A stretch of DNA of 9,968 nucleotides, taken from an uncultured Oscillibacter sp. GTDB lineage: Bacteria > Bacillota > Clostridia > Oscillospirales > Oscillospiraceae. The notes under the pieces were generated by a model. That model was not told where the DNA came from. It saw only the letters and a list, made by a program, of their open reading frames with translations, and searched no databases. The DNA lies in the NCBI GenBank assembly GCA_946183175.1, contig CAMHBH010000075.1, positions 1 through 9,968 of the forward strand, read 5' to 3'. Numbering within the stretch: position 1 is the stretch's first letter; each line of letters opens with the position of its first letter. Below, one piece after another: positions 1-8,229 of this stretch. The translations under genes and the position numbers were made by a program.

Positions 1-17
1 CCCCGGTTTCGCGCGGC

Positions 18-227
18 TTACTGAATGCCGAGGACTTTGTAGTCCTGGGCCTCGACGGCCTGTTTGAGCGCGGCGTCGTCGACGGGCGCGGAGAGCGTCA
101 CGACTGCCGTACCGCTGTCGTGGCTGACCGCCGCCTGTTCGACTTCCGGGAGCGCCTCCAGGGCCTTCTTGACCCGGGCCTCGCAGTGTTCGCACATCAT
201 GCCTTCGATATTCATGGTCTTCTGCAT
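18..227 (-). CDS. copZ: CopZ-like copper chaperone, possible internal translation product of copA
   Basis: The last 69 codons of copA form a complete HMA metallochaperone domain: a Met start, MMCEHC with ligands C12 and C15, and the usual alpha-beta ferredoxin-like length of about 68 residues. Directly before its ATG is AGGAGG with an 8-nt spacer, the arrangement of a genuine gene start. The frame is open through it from copA, so the ribosome could make both a long CopA-CopZ fusion and a free CopZ, which would carry Cu(I) to the pump's N-terminal domain. Seen: the site and the domain. Inferred: that it is used. Alternatives are an old separate copZ fused by loss of the copA stop codon, with the ribosome site surviving as a relic, or a single fused protein only. 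Confidence 0.55.
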   Translation of the reverse strand: MQKTMNIEGMMCEHCEARVKKALEALPEVEQAAVSHDSGTAVVTLSAPVDDAALKQAVEAQDYKVLGIQ

Positions 228-2561
228 AGCGTATTCCTCCTGTATAGTTTCCGGCGCGCCGGACTGTTTGCGTGTAAGGGACTTGTCGCGACTGCTGTCG
301 TGCGGGCGGAACAGGTTCAGACGGAGCGCGTTCGAGACTACGCAGAAACTGCTCAAGCTCATCGCCGCCGCGCCGAACATCGGGTGTAGCGTCAGGCCGA
401 ACGGGACGAGCGCCCCGGCGGCTAATGGAATGCCGATAGCGTTATAGAAGAACGCCCAGAACAAATTTTCGTGGATATTGCGCAGCGTGGCGCGGCTGAG
501 GCGAATGGCGGCGGGTACGTCCAGGAGACTGTTCTTCATCAGCACCACGTCGGCGGCGTCAATGGCGACATCCGTCCCGGCCCCGATTGCGATTCCGGTA
601 TCGGCGCGGGTGAGGGCGGGCGCGTCGTTGATTCCGTCGCCGACCATCGCGACGCGCCCCCGGGATTGCAGACGCCGTATGACCTGTTCCTTGCCGTCGG
701 GCAGAACCCCGGCTATGACTTCGTCGACCCCGGCCTGTCGGCCTATGGCGTCGGCGGTGCGCTGGTTGTCGCCCGTGAGCATGACGACGCGGAGCCCCAT
801 GGCCTGTAATTCCCGGACGGCCTGCGGACTGTCGGCCTTGAGCACGTCCGCCACGGCAATGACGCCCAGTCCTCGCCCGTCACGGCTGAAGTACAGCGGC
901 GTCTTGCCCTCCGCCGACAACGCCTCCGCGACTTTGCTTTGAACGTTCAAACCGCCGTCAGTGTCGTGCGCGTCCGTGTCCGTAAGCGCTACGAAATCGG
1001 CGTTGCCGCCGCGCAACTCCACGCCGTCCAGCGCGGCGGTGAGGCCCTTCCCCGGGACGGCCCGGAAGTCCGACACCTCCGGAATGTCCAGATTCCGCGC
1101 GCGCGCCGCCTCTAAGACGGCCTTCGACAACGGATGTTCGCTGTGCTGTTCGAGGGCGGCGGAGAGGCGTAACAATTCGACTTCGCCCACGCCGTCCAAG
1201 GGCAGAATGTCGGTCACGCGCGGCGCGCCCTCCGTGACAGTTCCGGTCTTGTCGAGCGCGACGACCTCCACGCGCCCCGCCGATTCCAGCGCGGCGGCGG
1301 TCTTGAACAGAATCCCGTTCTTTGCGCCGACGCCGTTGCCGACCATGATCGCGACGGGCGTCGCGAGGCCCAGCGCACACGGACAGCTAATCACCAGTAC
1401 GGAGATACCGCGCGCCAGCGCGAATCCGGCGTCGCGGCCCAGCGCGAGCCATACGAACGTCGTCACGAGGGCGATTGCAATCACGGCGGGCACGAAAATT
1501 CCGGAAATCCTGTCGGCAATACGCGCTACGGGGGCCTTTGTCGCGGCGGCGTCCGACACCATCCGGACAATTTGCGACAGCGTGGTATTCTCCCCGACGC
1601 GCGTGGCGCGGCATTTCAGGAACCCGGAGCGGTTGACGGTCGCGGCGGATACGGTATCGCCGGGGGCCTTGTCGACGGGGACGCTTTCGCCCGTCAGCGC
1701 GGCCTCGTCGACGGCCCCGCCGCCCTCTAGCACCACGCCGTCTACGGGGATATGCTGTCCCGGACGGACTGTGAAAATGTCCCCGGTCTGCACTTGCTCT
1801 ATGGGTACTTCCGTCTCCGCGCCGTCGCGGACGACAAACGCCGTCTGCGGGGCCAGTTTCATCAGACTTTTCAGGGCGTCGGTTGTACGCCCCTTGGAGC
1901 GCGCTTCCAGCGTCTTCCCGATTGTAATCAGCGTGAGAATCATGGCGGCGGATTCAAAGTAAAATTCCATCATCCACTGTTCGACCGCCGCCGTGTCGCC
2001 GCGCACCTGCGCGGAAGTCATGGCGAACAGCGCGAACGTACTGTAGACGAACGCCGCGCCCGAACCCATCGCGACGAGAGTGTCCATATTCGGCGCGCCG
2101 TGCGACAGACTGCGGAACCCGCTGACGAAAAATTTCTGGTTAATCACCATCACGACGACAGCTAACAGCAGTTCGGTCAGGCCCATTGCGACGTGATTGC
2201 CGTCGTAGAACGCCGGGAGCGGCCAGCCCCACATCATATGTCCCATGGAAATATACATCAGCGCGCACAGGAACCCCAGCGACCAGATAAGCCGCCGTAT
2301 CAATTGCGGGGTGTCCTTGTCTTCTAGGGCGTCGTCGTCCGCCGCCGGTACGGCTTTCGCCGCGCCCTTGCGCGACGCGCCGTAGCCCGCCTTCTCGACG
2401 GCCTCGATAATCGCCGCCGGGGACGCGTCGCCCTCCACGCCCATGGAGTTTGTCAGCAGACTGACGGCGACGCCCGTCACCCCCGGCACGCACGAGACCG
2501 CCTTCTCGACGCGCGCACTGCACGCCGCGCAGCTCATGCCCGTTACGTTGTACTGTTCCAT
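18..2561 (-). CDS. copA: Cu(I)-exporting P1B-type ATPase with N- and C-terminal metal-binding domains
   Basis: An inner-membrane pump that uses ATP to export monovalent copper (possibly silver). The 847 residues show, in order: an N-terminal HMA domain with the metal ligands C11 and C14 (MSCAAC); the actuator loop with TGES at 290-293; the ion-binding CPC at 393-395; the phosphorylated D437 in DKTGT; the P1B-specific HP pair at 476-477; GDGIND at 641-646; and the Cu(I)-class signatures YN at 706-707 and MSLSS at 734-738 in the last membrane helices. Eight membrane segments are expected for the family. A hydrophilic linker (about 751-778) leads to a second HMA domain with C790 and C793, an unusual C-terminal position. 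The start fits the classical N-terminus and has GGTGA at 2565-2569. It lies 13 bp after pcrA, with no copper regulator in the window, so co-transcription with pcrA is likely. Confidence 0.95.
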   Translation of the reverse strand: MEQYNVTGMSCAACSARVEKAVSCVPGVTGVAVSLLTNSMGVEGDASPAAIIEAVEKAGYGASRKGAAKAVPAADDDALEDKDTPQLIRRLIWSLGFLCALMYISMGHMMWGWPLPAFYDGNHVAMGLTELLLAVVVMVINQKFFVSGFRSLSHGAPNMDTLVAMGSGAAFVYSTFALFAMTSAQVRGDTAAVEQWMMEFYFESAAMILTLITIGKTLEARSKGRTTDALKSLMKLAPQTAFVVRDGAETEVPIEQVQTGDIFTVRPGQHIPVDGVVLEGGGAVDEAALTGESVPVDKAPGDTVSAATVNRSGFLKCRATRVGENTTLSQIVRMVSDAAATKAPVARIADRISGIFVPAVIAIALVTTFVWLALGRDAGFALARGISVLVISCPCALGLATPVAIMVGNGVGAKNGILFKTAAALESAGRVEVVALDKTGTVTEGAPRVTDILPLDGVGEVELLRLSAALEQHSEHPLSKAVLEAARARNLDIPEVSDFRAVPGKGLTAALDGVELRGGNADFVALTDTDAHDTDGGLNVQSKVAEALSAEGKTPLYFSRDGRGLGVIAVADVLKADSPQAVRELQAMGLRVVMLTGDNQRTADAIGRQAGVDEVIAGVLPDGKEQVIRRLQSRGRVAMVGDGINDAPALTRADTGIAIGAGTDVAIDAADVVLMKNSLLDVPAAIRLSRATLRNIHENLFWAFFYNAIGIPLAAGALVPFGLTLHPMFGAAAMSLSSFCVVSNALRLNLFRPHDSSRDKSLTRKQSGAPETIQEEYAMQKTMNIEGMMCEHCEARVKKALEALPEVEQAAVSHDSGTAVVTLSAPVDDAALKQAVEAQDYKVLGIQ
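236..241 (-). promoter_or_regulatory. Internal ribosome binding site (AGGAGG) inside copA
   Basis: A perfect AGGAGG on the minus strand with 8 nt to the ATG at 227-225. It encodes part of the QEEYA linker of the fusion, and it decides whether the CopZ domain can be translated on its own. Confidence 0.6.
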
Positions 2562-2574
2562 ACTTCACCACTCT

Positions 2575-4944
2575 TTACAGTTTCTTTATACGCCCCGCGG
2601 CGGCGCTCAACATCAGTTTTTTGACGCCGGGGCCGTCAAAGCGGATTTCTACCAGGGCGTCCCGCGCCATCGGTTTCACGTCCAGCACGATACCCTTTCC
2701 GAACGCCGTATGCTCTACGAGGTCTCCGGCCTGTACACGGAACACAGTCTCCCCGGATGCGGGCGGCGGCGTCGGTTTCGGCTTTTCGGTCGTGTACGCG
2801 CCCCATGCGTAGGAAATTCGCGCCCCGGTACCGGATTGGCGCTTGCCCTCCCAGCGCGACACTTCCTCCGGGATTTCCTCCAGAAAGCGCGACGCCCGAT
2901 TCGAGCGCGTTTCGCCGTAGAGCATTCTTTGCCGCGCGTTCGTCAACACTAACCGCTCTTTGGCGCGGGTCATGGCCACGTAGCACAGCCGCCGCTCCTC
3001 CTCCATGCCTTTTTCCTCGTAGAGCGCGTTATTATTCGGGAAAACGCCCTCCTCCATGCCCACGACGTACACGACCGGAAATTCCAGTCCCTTCGCGGCG
3101 TGAATCGTCATCAGCGTGACGGAGTTGTTGCCGAACTCCGCCGAGTCCAAGTCGGTATACAGCGCGGTCTCGTTCAGGAATCCGGACAAAGTCGCGTCCT
3201 CCGGCACCCGCTCCATGTAGCCGGAAATGCTCGATTTCAACTCTTTTACGTTGTCCAGCCGTCCCAGACTTTCCTCGTCGGCCTTGTCCTGCAACATCTT
3301 CACGTAGCCGCTCTTCTCACATAACAGGTCGTAGAACTCGTCTAGCGGCAATTCGGCGCTTCTCTTGCGGAGTTCGTCCAGCAGGTCGGCGAATTTCAAC
3401 AGCTTCCCCTTGACGGATTTCAATTCCGGGAACAGGTCCGCGTTCCGGAATATCTCGTAAAGCGAAAGCCCCTGACTTTCCGCCAGTGCCGCGACTTTCG
3501 CCAGCGTAGTTTGTCCGATTCCGCGCGGCGGGTTGTTCGCGATACGCCGGAATCGCAAATCGTCCAGGCGGTTGTTGACCACGCACAAATACGCGAGCAT
3601 ATCCTTAATTTCCGCGCGGTCGAAGAACTTTACACCGCCAATCACCCGGTAGGGAATGCCGTTGCCCTTGATGACGTATTCCAGCGCGTTGGACTGCGCG
3701 TTCATGCGGTAGAGAATGGCGCTGTCCCGGAAGGCCCGCCCCACGCTCAGAATGTCGTTTACGACGAACATCGCCTCCGCGCTTTCGCTTGCGAGGGTTT
3801 GGATTTGTACTCTTTCTCCGGGGGCGTTTTCCGTCCAGAGGGTTTTCCCCTTCCGTCCGACGTTGTTCTCAATGACGGCGTTGGCGGCATCGAGGATATG
3901 CTGTGTGGAACGGTAATTCTGCTCCAGACGGATGACACGGGGGGCGTAGTCTTTGTAACGCTTCTCAAAGCCGAGAATGTTGTCGATATCGGCCCCCCGG
4001 AAGCTGTAAATCGACTGGTCGTCGTCGCCGACAACGCACAGGTTTTTATGTCCCCCGGACAAAAGCGCAATCAACAATTCCTGTATGTGGTTCGTGTCCT
4101 GGTACTCGTCGACGAGGACGTAGCGGAACTGGTTTTGATAGTGCCCCAAGACTTCCGGCTCCTGTTGGAGCAGTTTGACTGTATAAAAGAGAAGGTCGTC
4201 GAAGTCGAGGGCGTTGGCGGCGCGGAGGCGCTTCTGGTATTCGGCGTAGATTTTGGCGATACGGTTCTTGCGCCAGTCGCGCTCCAGGGCGTACTCTTTC
4301 GCGTACTCGTCGGGGCCAATATAGAGGTCTTTGGCGCGCCCGATTTCGGAGAGTACGCTTCTGGCCGCGAAGGTTTTCGCGTCGAGGTCGAAGTCTTTGG
4401 CGATTTGCTTCAGGACGCGCTGGGAATCGTCGTTGTCGTAGATAGTAAACGTGCGCTCAAAGCCGATATATTCAATATAGCGCCGGAGAATGCGCACGCA
4501 GGCGGAGTGGAACGTAGACGCCCAGACATCGTGCGCGACCGTCCCGAGACGCGCGGCGAGGCGGTCTTTGAGTTCCCCGGCGGCCTTGTTCGTGAACGTG
4601 ATGGCGAGAATCTCCCACGGGCGCGGCGGGTCTACGGCGCACAGCCGCCGCGCGCGCCGGAACTCGTCCTCACTGGGCGCGTCCGGGAAGCGTTCCAGAA
4701 AGTCCAAATCGTCCTCCGTGGCCCACTCCGGGACAAATTCCGCGTCGCTCCCGCTCCCGTAGGTCAGCAGATTGTAGATTCTCTGTATTAAGACGGTCGT
4801 TTTCCCGCTCCCGGCCCCGGCGAGCAACAGTAAAGGCCCCTGCGTTGTCATGGCGGCCCGCCGCTGCATGGGGTTAAGCCGCCGCAAGTCCTTCGCAATC
4901 ACACCGCGGCGGGCTGCGCGGTAACGTTCCTCAAATGATTCCAT
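2575..4944 (-). CDS. pcrA: ATP-dependent DNA helicase PcrA (UvrD/Rep superfamily 1)
   Basis: A 3'-5' SF1A helicase acting in DNA repair, plasmid replication and clearing of stalled RNA polymerase. The 789 residues carry all motifs: Q motif 23-31 (LNPMQRRAA), Walker A with K48, Ia around 114-125 (AITFTNKAAGEL), DEYQDTN at 279-285, motif III GDDDQSIYSFRG at 306-317, NYRST at 343-347, motif V TIHAAKGLEF at 613-622 and motif VI AMTRAKERL at 657-665. The tail (about 737-787, starting VQAGDLVEHTAFGKGIV) is the Tudor-like domain that binds RNA polymerase in PcrA/UvrD. The start is the ATG at 4944: GGAGG lies 7 nt before it, and the promoter lies just upstream. An ATG at 4950 is too close to that site, and one at 5094 is upstream of the promoter. 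Odd: about 40 extra residues (roughly 65-106) between motifs I and Ia. Confidence 0.96.
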   Translation of the reverse strand: MESFEERYRAARRGVIAKDLRRLNPMQRRAAMTTQGPLLLLAGAGSGKTTVLIQRIYNLLTYGSGSDAEFVPEWATEDDLDFLERFPDAPSEDEFRRARRLCAVDPPRPWEILAITFTNKAAGELKDRLAARLGTVAHDVWASTFHSACVRILRRYIEYIGFERTFTIYDNDDSQRVLKQIAKDFDLDAKTFAARSVLSEIGRAKDLYIGPDEYAKEYALERDWRKNRIAKIYAEYQKRLRAANALDFDDLLFYTVKLLQQEPEVLGHYQNQFRYVLVDEYQDTNHIQELLIALLSGGHKNLCVVGDDDQSIYSFRGADIDNILGFEKRYKDYAPRVIRLEQNYRSTQHILDAANAVIENNVGRKGKTLWTENAPGERVQIQTLASESAEAMFVVNDILSVGRAFRDSAILYRMNAQSNALEYVIKGNGIPYRVIGGVKFFDRAEIKDMLAYLCVVNNRLDDLRFRRIANNPPRGIGQTTLAKVAALAESQGLSLYEIFRNADLFPELKSVKGKLLKFADLLDELRKRSAELPLDEFYDLLCEKSGYVKMLQDKADEESLGRLDNVKELKSSISGYMERVPEDATLSGFLNETALYTDLDSAEFGNNSVTLMTIHAAKGLEFPVVYVVGMEEGVFPNNNALYEEKGMEEERRLCYVAMTRAKERLVLTNARQRMLYGETRSNRASRFLEEIPEEVSRWEGKRQSGTGARISYAWGAYTTEKPKPTPPPASGETVFRVQAGDLVEHTAFGKGIVLDVKPMARDALVEIRFDGPGVKKLMLSAAAGRIKKL

Positions 4945-4950
4945 TGGCAT

Positions 4951-4957
4951 TCCTCCC
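4951..4957 (-). promoter_or_regulatory. Ribosome binding site that fixes the pcrA start
   Basis: GGGAGGA on the minus strand. It is 7 nt from GGAGG to the ATG at 4944 but only 1 nt to the ATG at 4950, which favours the inner Met (MESFEER). Confidence 0.75.
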
Positions 4958-4970
4958 GCGTTTTTCGCAC

Positions 4971-4999
4971 AGTATAGCACAGCGATTCTACTTTTGCAA
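4971..4999 (-). promoter_or_regulatory. Sigma-A type promoter of pcrA-copA
   Basis: Minus strand: TTGCAA (4999-4994), a spacer of exactly 17 bp, then TATACT (4976-4971), preceded by the extended -10 dinucleotide TG (TGCTATACT). The expected start near 4964 leaves a leader of about 20 nt before the pcrA ATG. No promoter was seen between pcrA and copA. Confidence 0.8.
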
Positions 5000-5060
5000 G
5001 ATGTCAGGGGCAACGCAACTTCGCCAATGTTATGATACGCATACTCCCCAAAAATCCCTG

Positions 5061-5089
5061 TTGTAATTTTCTCTCTCCTGTGGTATGAT
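5061..5089 (+). promoter_or_regulatory. Sigma-A type promoter of fruK-fruA
   Basis: TTGTAA (5061-5066), 17 bp, TATGAT (5084-5089), with extended -10 TG (TGGTATGAT). Transcription would start near 5096, and fruK has AGGGGG at 5117-5122 with an 8-nt spacer. It is divergent from the pcrA promoter, with about 60 bp between the two -35 elements. A second extended TATGAT at 5031-5036 lacks a -35. I saw no clear operator or catabolite-repression site, and no fruR regulator gene accompanies the operon here. Confidence 0.78.
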
Positions 5090-5130
5090 GTCACGGTATT
5101 CTGTTCCGCGATTTATAGGGGGAATGCGCT

Positions 5131-6033
5131 ATGATTTATACCGTCACTTTCAACCCGGCCATCGACTACGTAATCCACCTCGACGCCCTGACGCCCGGGG
5201 CCATTAACCGGAATCAGTTTGAGGACTACCAGTGCGGCGGCAAGGGTATCAACGTCTCCAACGTCCTCCGGGAGCTCGATTTCGACACCGTGGCCCTGGG
5301 GTTCGTCGCCGGATTCATGGGCGACGGCCTCGAAAAGGGCCTCAACGCTATGGGACTGAAAACGGAGTTCATCCACCTGCCCGAAGGACAGACGCGCGTC
5401 AACGTCAAAATCAAGGCCGCCGAGGAGACCGAAATCAACGGAATCGGCCCGACCATCGCCGACGCCGATATGCGGAAGCTCTACGCACAGCTCGACGGAA
5501 TCGGCCCCGACGATACGCTCGTACTCTCCGGCTCGATTCCGGCCTGTCTGCCCGGCGACACCTACGAGAAAATCATGGCCCATTTGGAATCGAAAAACCT
5601 CCGTATCGCCGTGGACGCCACCAAGGATTTACTGGTCAATGTCCTGAAATATCACCCGTTCCTGATTAAGCCCAACAACCACGAACTCGGCGAAATTTTC
5701 GGGCGGGTTCTGAAAACCGACGCCGAAATCGTCGAATGCGCCGCGAAGTTACAGGAGCGCGGCGGGCGCAACATCCTGATTTCTATGGCCGGAGACGGCG
5801 CGTTACTCCTCGACGAAAAAGGCAACAGTCACAGAATCGGGTGTCCGAAGGGGAAGGTCATGAACAGCGTCGGCGCGGGAGATTCGATGGTCGCCGGATT
5901 CCTCGCCGGGTACCTGAAAACCGGGGATTACGAGTACGCCCTGAAACTCGGCACCGCCGCCGGAAGCGCGACGGCATTCTCTATCGGGCTGGCGAACCGT
6001 CAGAAAATCGACGAACTCCTCGCCACGCTCTGA
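5131..6033 (+). CDS. fruK: 1-phosphofructokinase (PfkB/ribokinase family)
   Basis: A cytoplasmic kinase that converts fructose-1-phosphate and ATP to fructose-1,6-bisphosphate, joining fructose uptake to glycolysis. The 300 residues match the family's usual length. The N-terminus MIYTVTFNPAIDY is typical of the 1-phosphofructokinase/tagatose-6-phosphate kinase branch. PfkB signature 1 is at 36-43 (GGKGINVS). Signature 2 is at 246-260 (SVGAGDSMVAGFLAG), with the anion hole GAG at 248-250 and catalytic base D251. The pairing with a fructose PTS permease 73 bp downstream, same strand and no terminator between, supports the 1-phosphofructokinase assignment over tagatose-6-phosphate kinase. The operon starts with fruK, so the DeoR-type regulator often found in front of it is missing from this position. 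Confidence 0.93.
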   Translation: MIYTVTFNPAIDYVIHLDALTPGAINRNQFEDYQCGGKGINVSNVLRELDFDTVALGFVAGFMGDGLEKGLNAMGLKTEFIHLPEGQTRVNVKIKAAEETEINGIGPTIADADMRKLYAQLDGIGPDDTLVLSGSIPACLPGDTYEKIMAHLESKNLRIAVDATKDLLVNVLKYHPFLIKPNNHELGEIFGRVLKTDAEIVECAAKLQERGGRNILISMAGDGALLLDEKGNSHRIGCPKGKVMNSVGAGDSMVAGFLAGYLKTGDYEYALKLGTAAGSATAFSIGLANRQKIDELLATL

Positions 6034-6106
6034 CGCCCGGGAAAGACGGGCTTGCCCGTATTCCATACAACCACCCACCAACGGCGCACAGAAAGGAGAG
6101 GGAGCT

Positions 6107-8032
6107 ATGCGTCTGATAGAACTGTTCAGCCGGAGCGCGACGGCCCTGAATGTCAAGGCCGCCAACAAGGCCGAACTCATCGACCAGATGGTTGACCTGC
6201 AATTCACGCACGGCAACATTACCGACAAGGACGCCTACACGGAGGCCATTTTCGCCCGTGAGGAGGAGTATTCGACCTATGTCGGCAACGGAATCGTAGT
6301 CCCGCACGCGAAAACGAACGTGGTCACGGCCCCCAGTCTGGCGGTGGCGCGCACCGCCGAGAGAATCCAGTACAACCCCGACGACGACGAAAAGAGCGAC
6401 CTGTTCTTTATGATTGCCGCGCCCATGAATGGCAGTCTTCACGTCGACATGCTCGCGCGGCTCATGAACCTGCTCGCGGAAGAGGATTTCGTCGAAAAAC
6501 TCCGCTCCGCGAAAACGGAGGAAGAGTTCCTCGACATGCTCGACAAGGCCGAACAGGAGCATTTCGGGAGCGAGAGCTTCACGGAACAGGAAGCGGCGGC
6601 GCGCGGTTCGGCGGTAGGCGGATACCGCATTCTTGCGGTCACGGCCTGCCCGACGGGTATCGCGCACACGTACATGGCCGCGACGAACCTTGAAAAGGCC
6701 GGTACCGAAATGGGACTGCCGACGAAAGTCGAGACGAACGGCTCCGGCGGCGCGAAAAACATCCTGACGGCGGAGGAAATCGCCCGTTGCGACGGTATCA
6801 TCGTCGCCGCCGACAAAAACGTGGAAATGGCACGTTTCGACGGCAAGCCCGTCGTGATTACGCGTGTCGCCGACGGTATCCACAAGCCCAAGGAACTCAT
6901 CCAGACAATTTTAGACGGAAAGGCCCCGATTTACCACTCGGCGGAAGGCTCGTCGGCGTCGCCGGCGGCAAGCGCCGGGGATTCCGTGGGAAGCGCCTTC
7001 TACAAGCACCTCATGAACGGCGTTTCGCATATGCTCCCGTTCGTGGTCGGCGGCGGAATCATGATTGCCCTGGCCTTCCTGCTCGACGATTACAGCATTG
7101 ACCCCTCCAACTTCGGCACCAATACCCCCCTTGCGGCGTTCTTCAAGACTGTCGGCGGAGAGGCCTTCGGCTTCATGCTCCCCGTACTCGCGGGCTTTAT
7201 CGCGATGTCCATGGCCGACAGGCCCGGTCTGGCAGTCGGCTTTACGGGCGGCGCGCTGGCCGTCAGCGGCGTGTCGTTTACGAGTATCTTCGGCGACGCC
7301 CCCGCCGTGTCGGGCGGCTTCCTCGCGGCCTTACTCGCCGGCTTCGTCTCCGGCTTCGTCGTGAGCTGGCTCAAGAAAACCACCGAAAAACTCCCGCAGG
7401 CCCTCGACGGTATCCGCCCGATGTTGATTTACCCCCTCGGCGGTATCTTTATCGTCGGCGTGTTCATGTGCGCGGTCAACCCCATCATGGGCGCGCTCAA
7501 TACCGGACTGTCCAATCTGCTCAACTCCATGGGCGGTTCGTCCAAACTCCTCCTCGGCGCGGTCGTCGGCGGCATGATGAGTATCGACATGGGCGGGCCG
7601 TTCAATAAGGCTTCCTACGCGTTCGGAATCGCGGCGCTGTCCAACGGCAACTACGACATTATGGCGGCGGTCATGGTCGGCGGCATGGTGCCCCCGATTG
7701 CTATCGCGATTTCTACGACGTTCTTCCCCAAGAAGTGGACGGAAGAGGAGCGCAACAACGGCTTCGTCAACTACATTATGGGCCTGTGCTTCATCTCGGA
7801 GGGCGCGATTCCCTACGCCGCCGCCGACCCCGGACGCGTGATTCCGTCCTGTATTGCCGGCTCGGCGGTGTCGGGGGCGCTGTCGATGCTGTTCGGCTGT
7901 ACGCTCATGGCCCCGCACGGCGGAATTTTCGTGTTCCCCACCGTGGGCAATCCCATTATGTATATCGTGGCCCTGCTGATTGGCTCCGCCGTCGGCGCGG
8001 CGATTCTCACGGCACTGAAAAAGGACAGGTAA
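6107..8032 (+). CDS. fruA: Fructose-specific PTS enzyme IIABC
   Basis: A membrane permease that imports fructose and phosphorylates it at C1, with phosphate passing from HPr to IIA to IIB to sugar. All three domains are in one 641-residue chain. IIA is at about 1-148, with the phosphoryl-accepting H67 in GNGIVVPHAKT. IIB is at about 172-272, with C181 in ACPTGIAHTYMAA. A Ser/Ala/Gly-rich linker spans about 278-298. IIC is at about 299-637, with many hydrophobic segments and the family motifs GGPFNKASYAFG (496-507) and ISEGAIP (563-569). There is no fused HPr domain. A good AAGGAG lies 8 nt before the ATG. Product and downstream enzyme match: fructose-1-phosphate goes to FruK. The order IIA-IIB-IIC is that of the Firmicutes FruA type. 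Confidence 0.95.
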   Translation: MRLIELFSRSATALNVKAANKAELIDQMVDLQFTHGNITDKDAYTEAIFAREEEYSTYVGNGIVVPHAKTNVVTAPSLAVARTAERIQYNPDDDEKSDLFFMIAAPMNGSLHVDMLARLMNLLAEEDFVEKLRSAKTEEEFLDMLDKAEQEHFGSESFTEQEAAARGSAVGGYRILAVTACPTGIAHTYMAATNLEKAGTEMGLPTKVETNGSGGAKNILTAEEIARCDGIIVAADKNVEMARFDGKPVVITRVADGIHKPKELIQTILDGKAPIYHSAEGSSASPAASAGDSVGSAFYKHLMNGVSHMLPFVVGGGIMIALAFLLDDYSIDPSNFGTNTPLAAFFKTVGGEAFGFMLPVLAGFIAMSMADRPGLAVGFTGGALAVSGVSFTSIFGDAPAVSGGFLAALLAGFVSGFVVSWLKKTTEKLPQALDGIRPMLIYPLGGIFIVGVFMCAVNPIMGALNTGLSNLLNSMGGSSKLLLGAVVGGMMSIDMGGPFNKASYAFGIAALSNGNYDIMAAVMVGGMVPPIAIAISTTFFPKKWTEEERNNGFVNYIMGLCFISEGAIPYAAADPGRVIPSCIAGSAVSGALSMLFGCTLMAPHGGIFVFPTVGNPIMYIVALLIGSAVGAAILTALKKDR

Positions 8033-8058
8033 CCCCGGACTTCCAATCTTTCCGAACC

Positions 8059-8089
8059 GTCTCCCCCGTGGCAACGGGGGAGACTTTTT
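8059..8089 (+). terminator. Rho-independent terminator of fruK-fruA
   Basis: A perfect 11-bp stem (GTCTCCCCCGT / ACGGGGGAGAC) around a 4-nt loop GGCA, followed at once by TTTTT. It lies 27 nt after the fruA stop. Its CTCCCCCG...CGGGGGAG arms recur after ilvE at 9351-9373. Confidence 0.92.
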
Positions 8090-8151
8090 GCCAATCCGGA
8101 GAGGCTTTCAGTCCCCGCACGGGGAGGCGCGCCGGAATCGCTACGCATGCC

Positions 8152-8180
8152 TTGACTTTCGCCGACTGGTGTGCTATCAT
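8152..8180 (+). promoter_or_regulatory. Sigma-A type promoter of ilvE
   Basis: TTGACT (8152-8157), 17 bp, TATCAT (8175-8180), with extended -10 TG (TGCTATCAT). Transcription would start near 8187, giving a leader of about 43 nt with AAGGAG at 8213-8218, 11 nt from the ilvE ATG. The leader is too short for a T-box or an attenuator. Confidence 0.82.
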
Positions 8181-8229
8181 TCCGCCTGTCAGGCCGCGTC
8201 AGGCCACTGGAAAAGGAGCGCGAATCAAA

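Noticed and set aside
3511..4791. Open frame of 426 codons on the plus strand, antisense to pcrA
   Set aside because: It is a shadow of the GC-rich pcrA codon pattern; the reverse strand is a full PcrA with every motif, and this frame has no ribosome site or family signature.
4945..5094. Longer pcrA start at 5094
   Set aside because: The predicted promoter (4971-4999) lies downstream of that ATG, the extra 50 residues do not resemble PcrA, and the ATG at 4944 has a proper Shine-Dalgarno.
6046..6059. Inverted repeat ACGGGC-TT-GCCCGT between fruK and fruA, possible terminator
   Set aside because: The stem is short, no T run follows, and it lies inside a clear two-gene operon; at most a processing hairpin.
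253..8133. Five GGCGCGCC (AscI) sites in 10 kb
   Set aside because: Four lie in coding sequence and fit the frequent GGC/GCG/GCC codons of a GC-rich genome; there is no spacing pattern.
7735..8229. Upstream extension of the ilvE frame into fruA
   Set aside because: It overlaps fruA and the terminator; the ATG at 8230 has its own promoter and ribosome site and gives the normal N-terminus.
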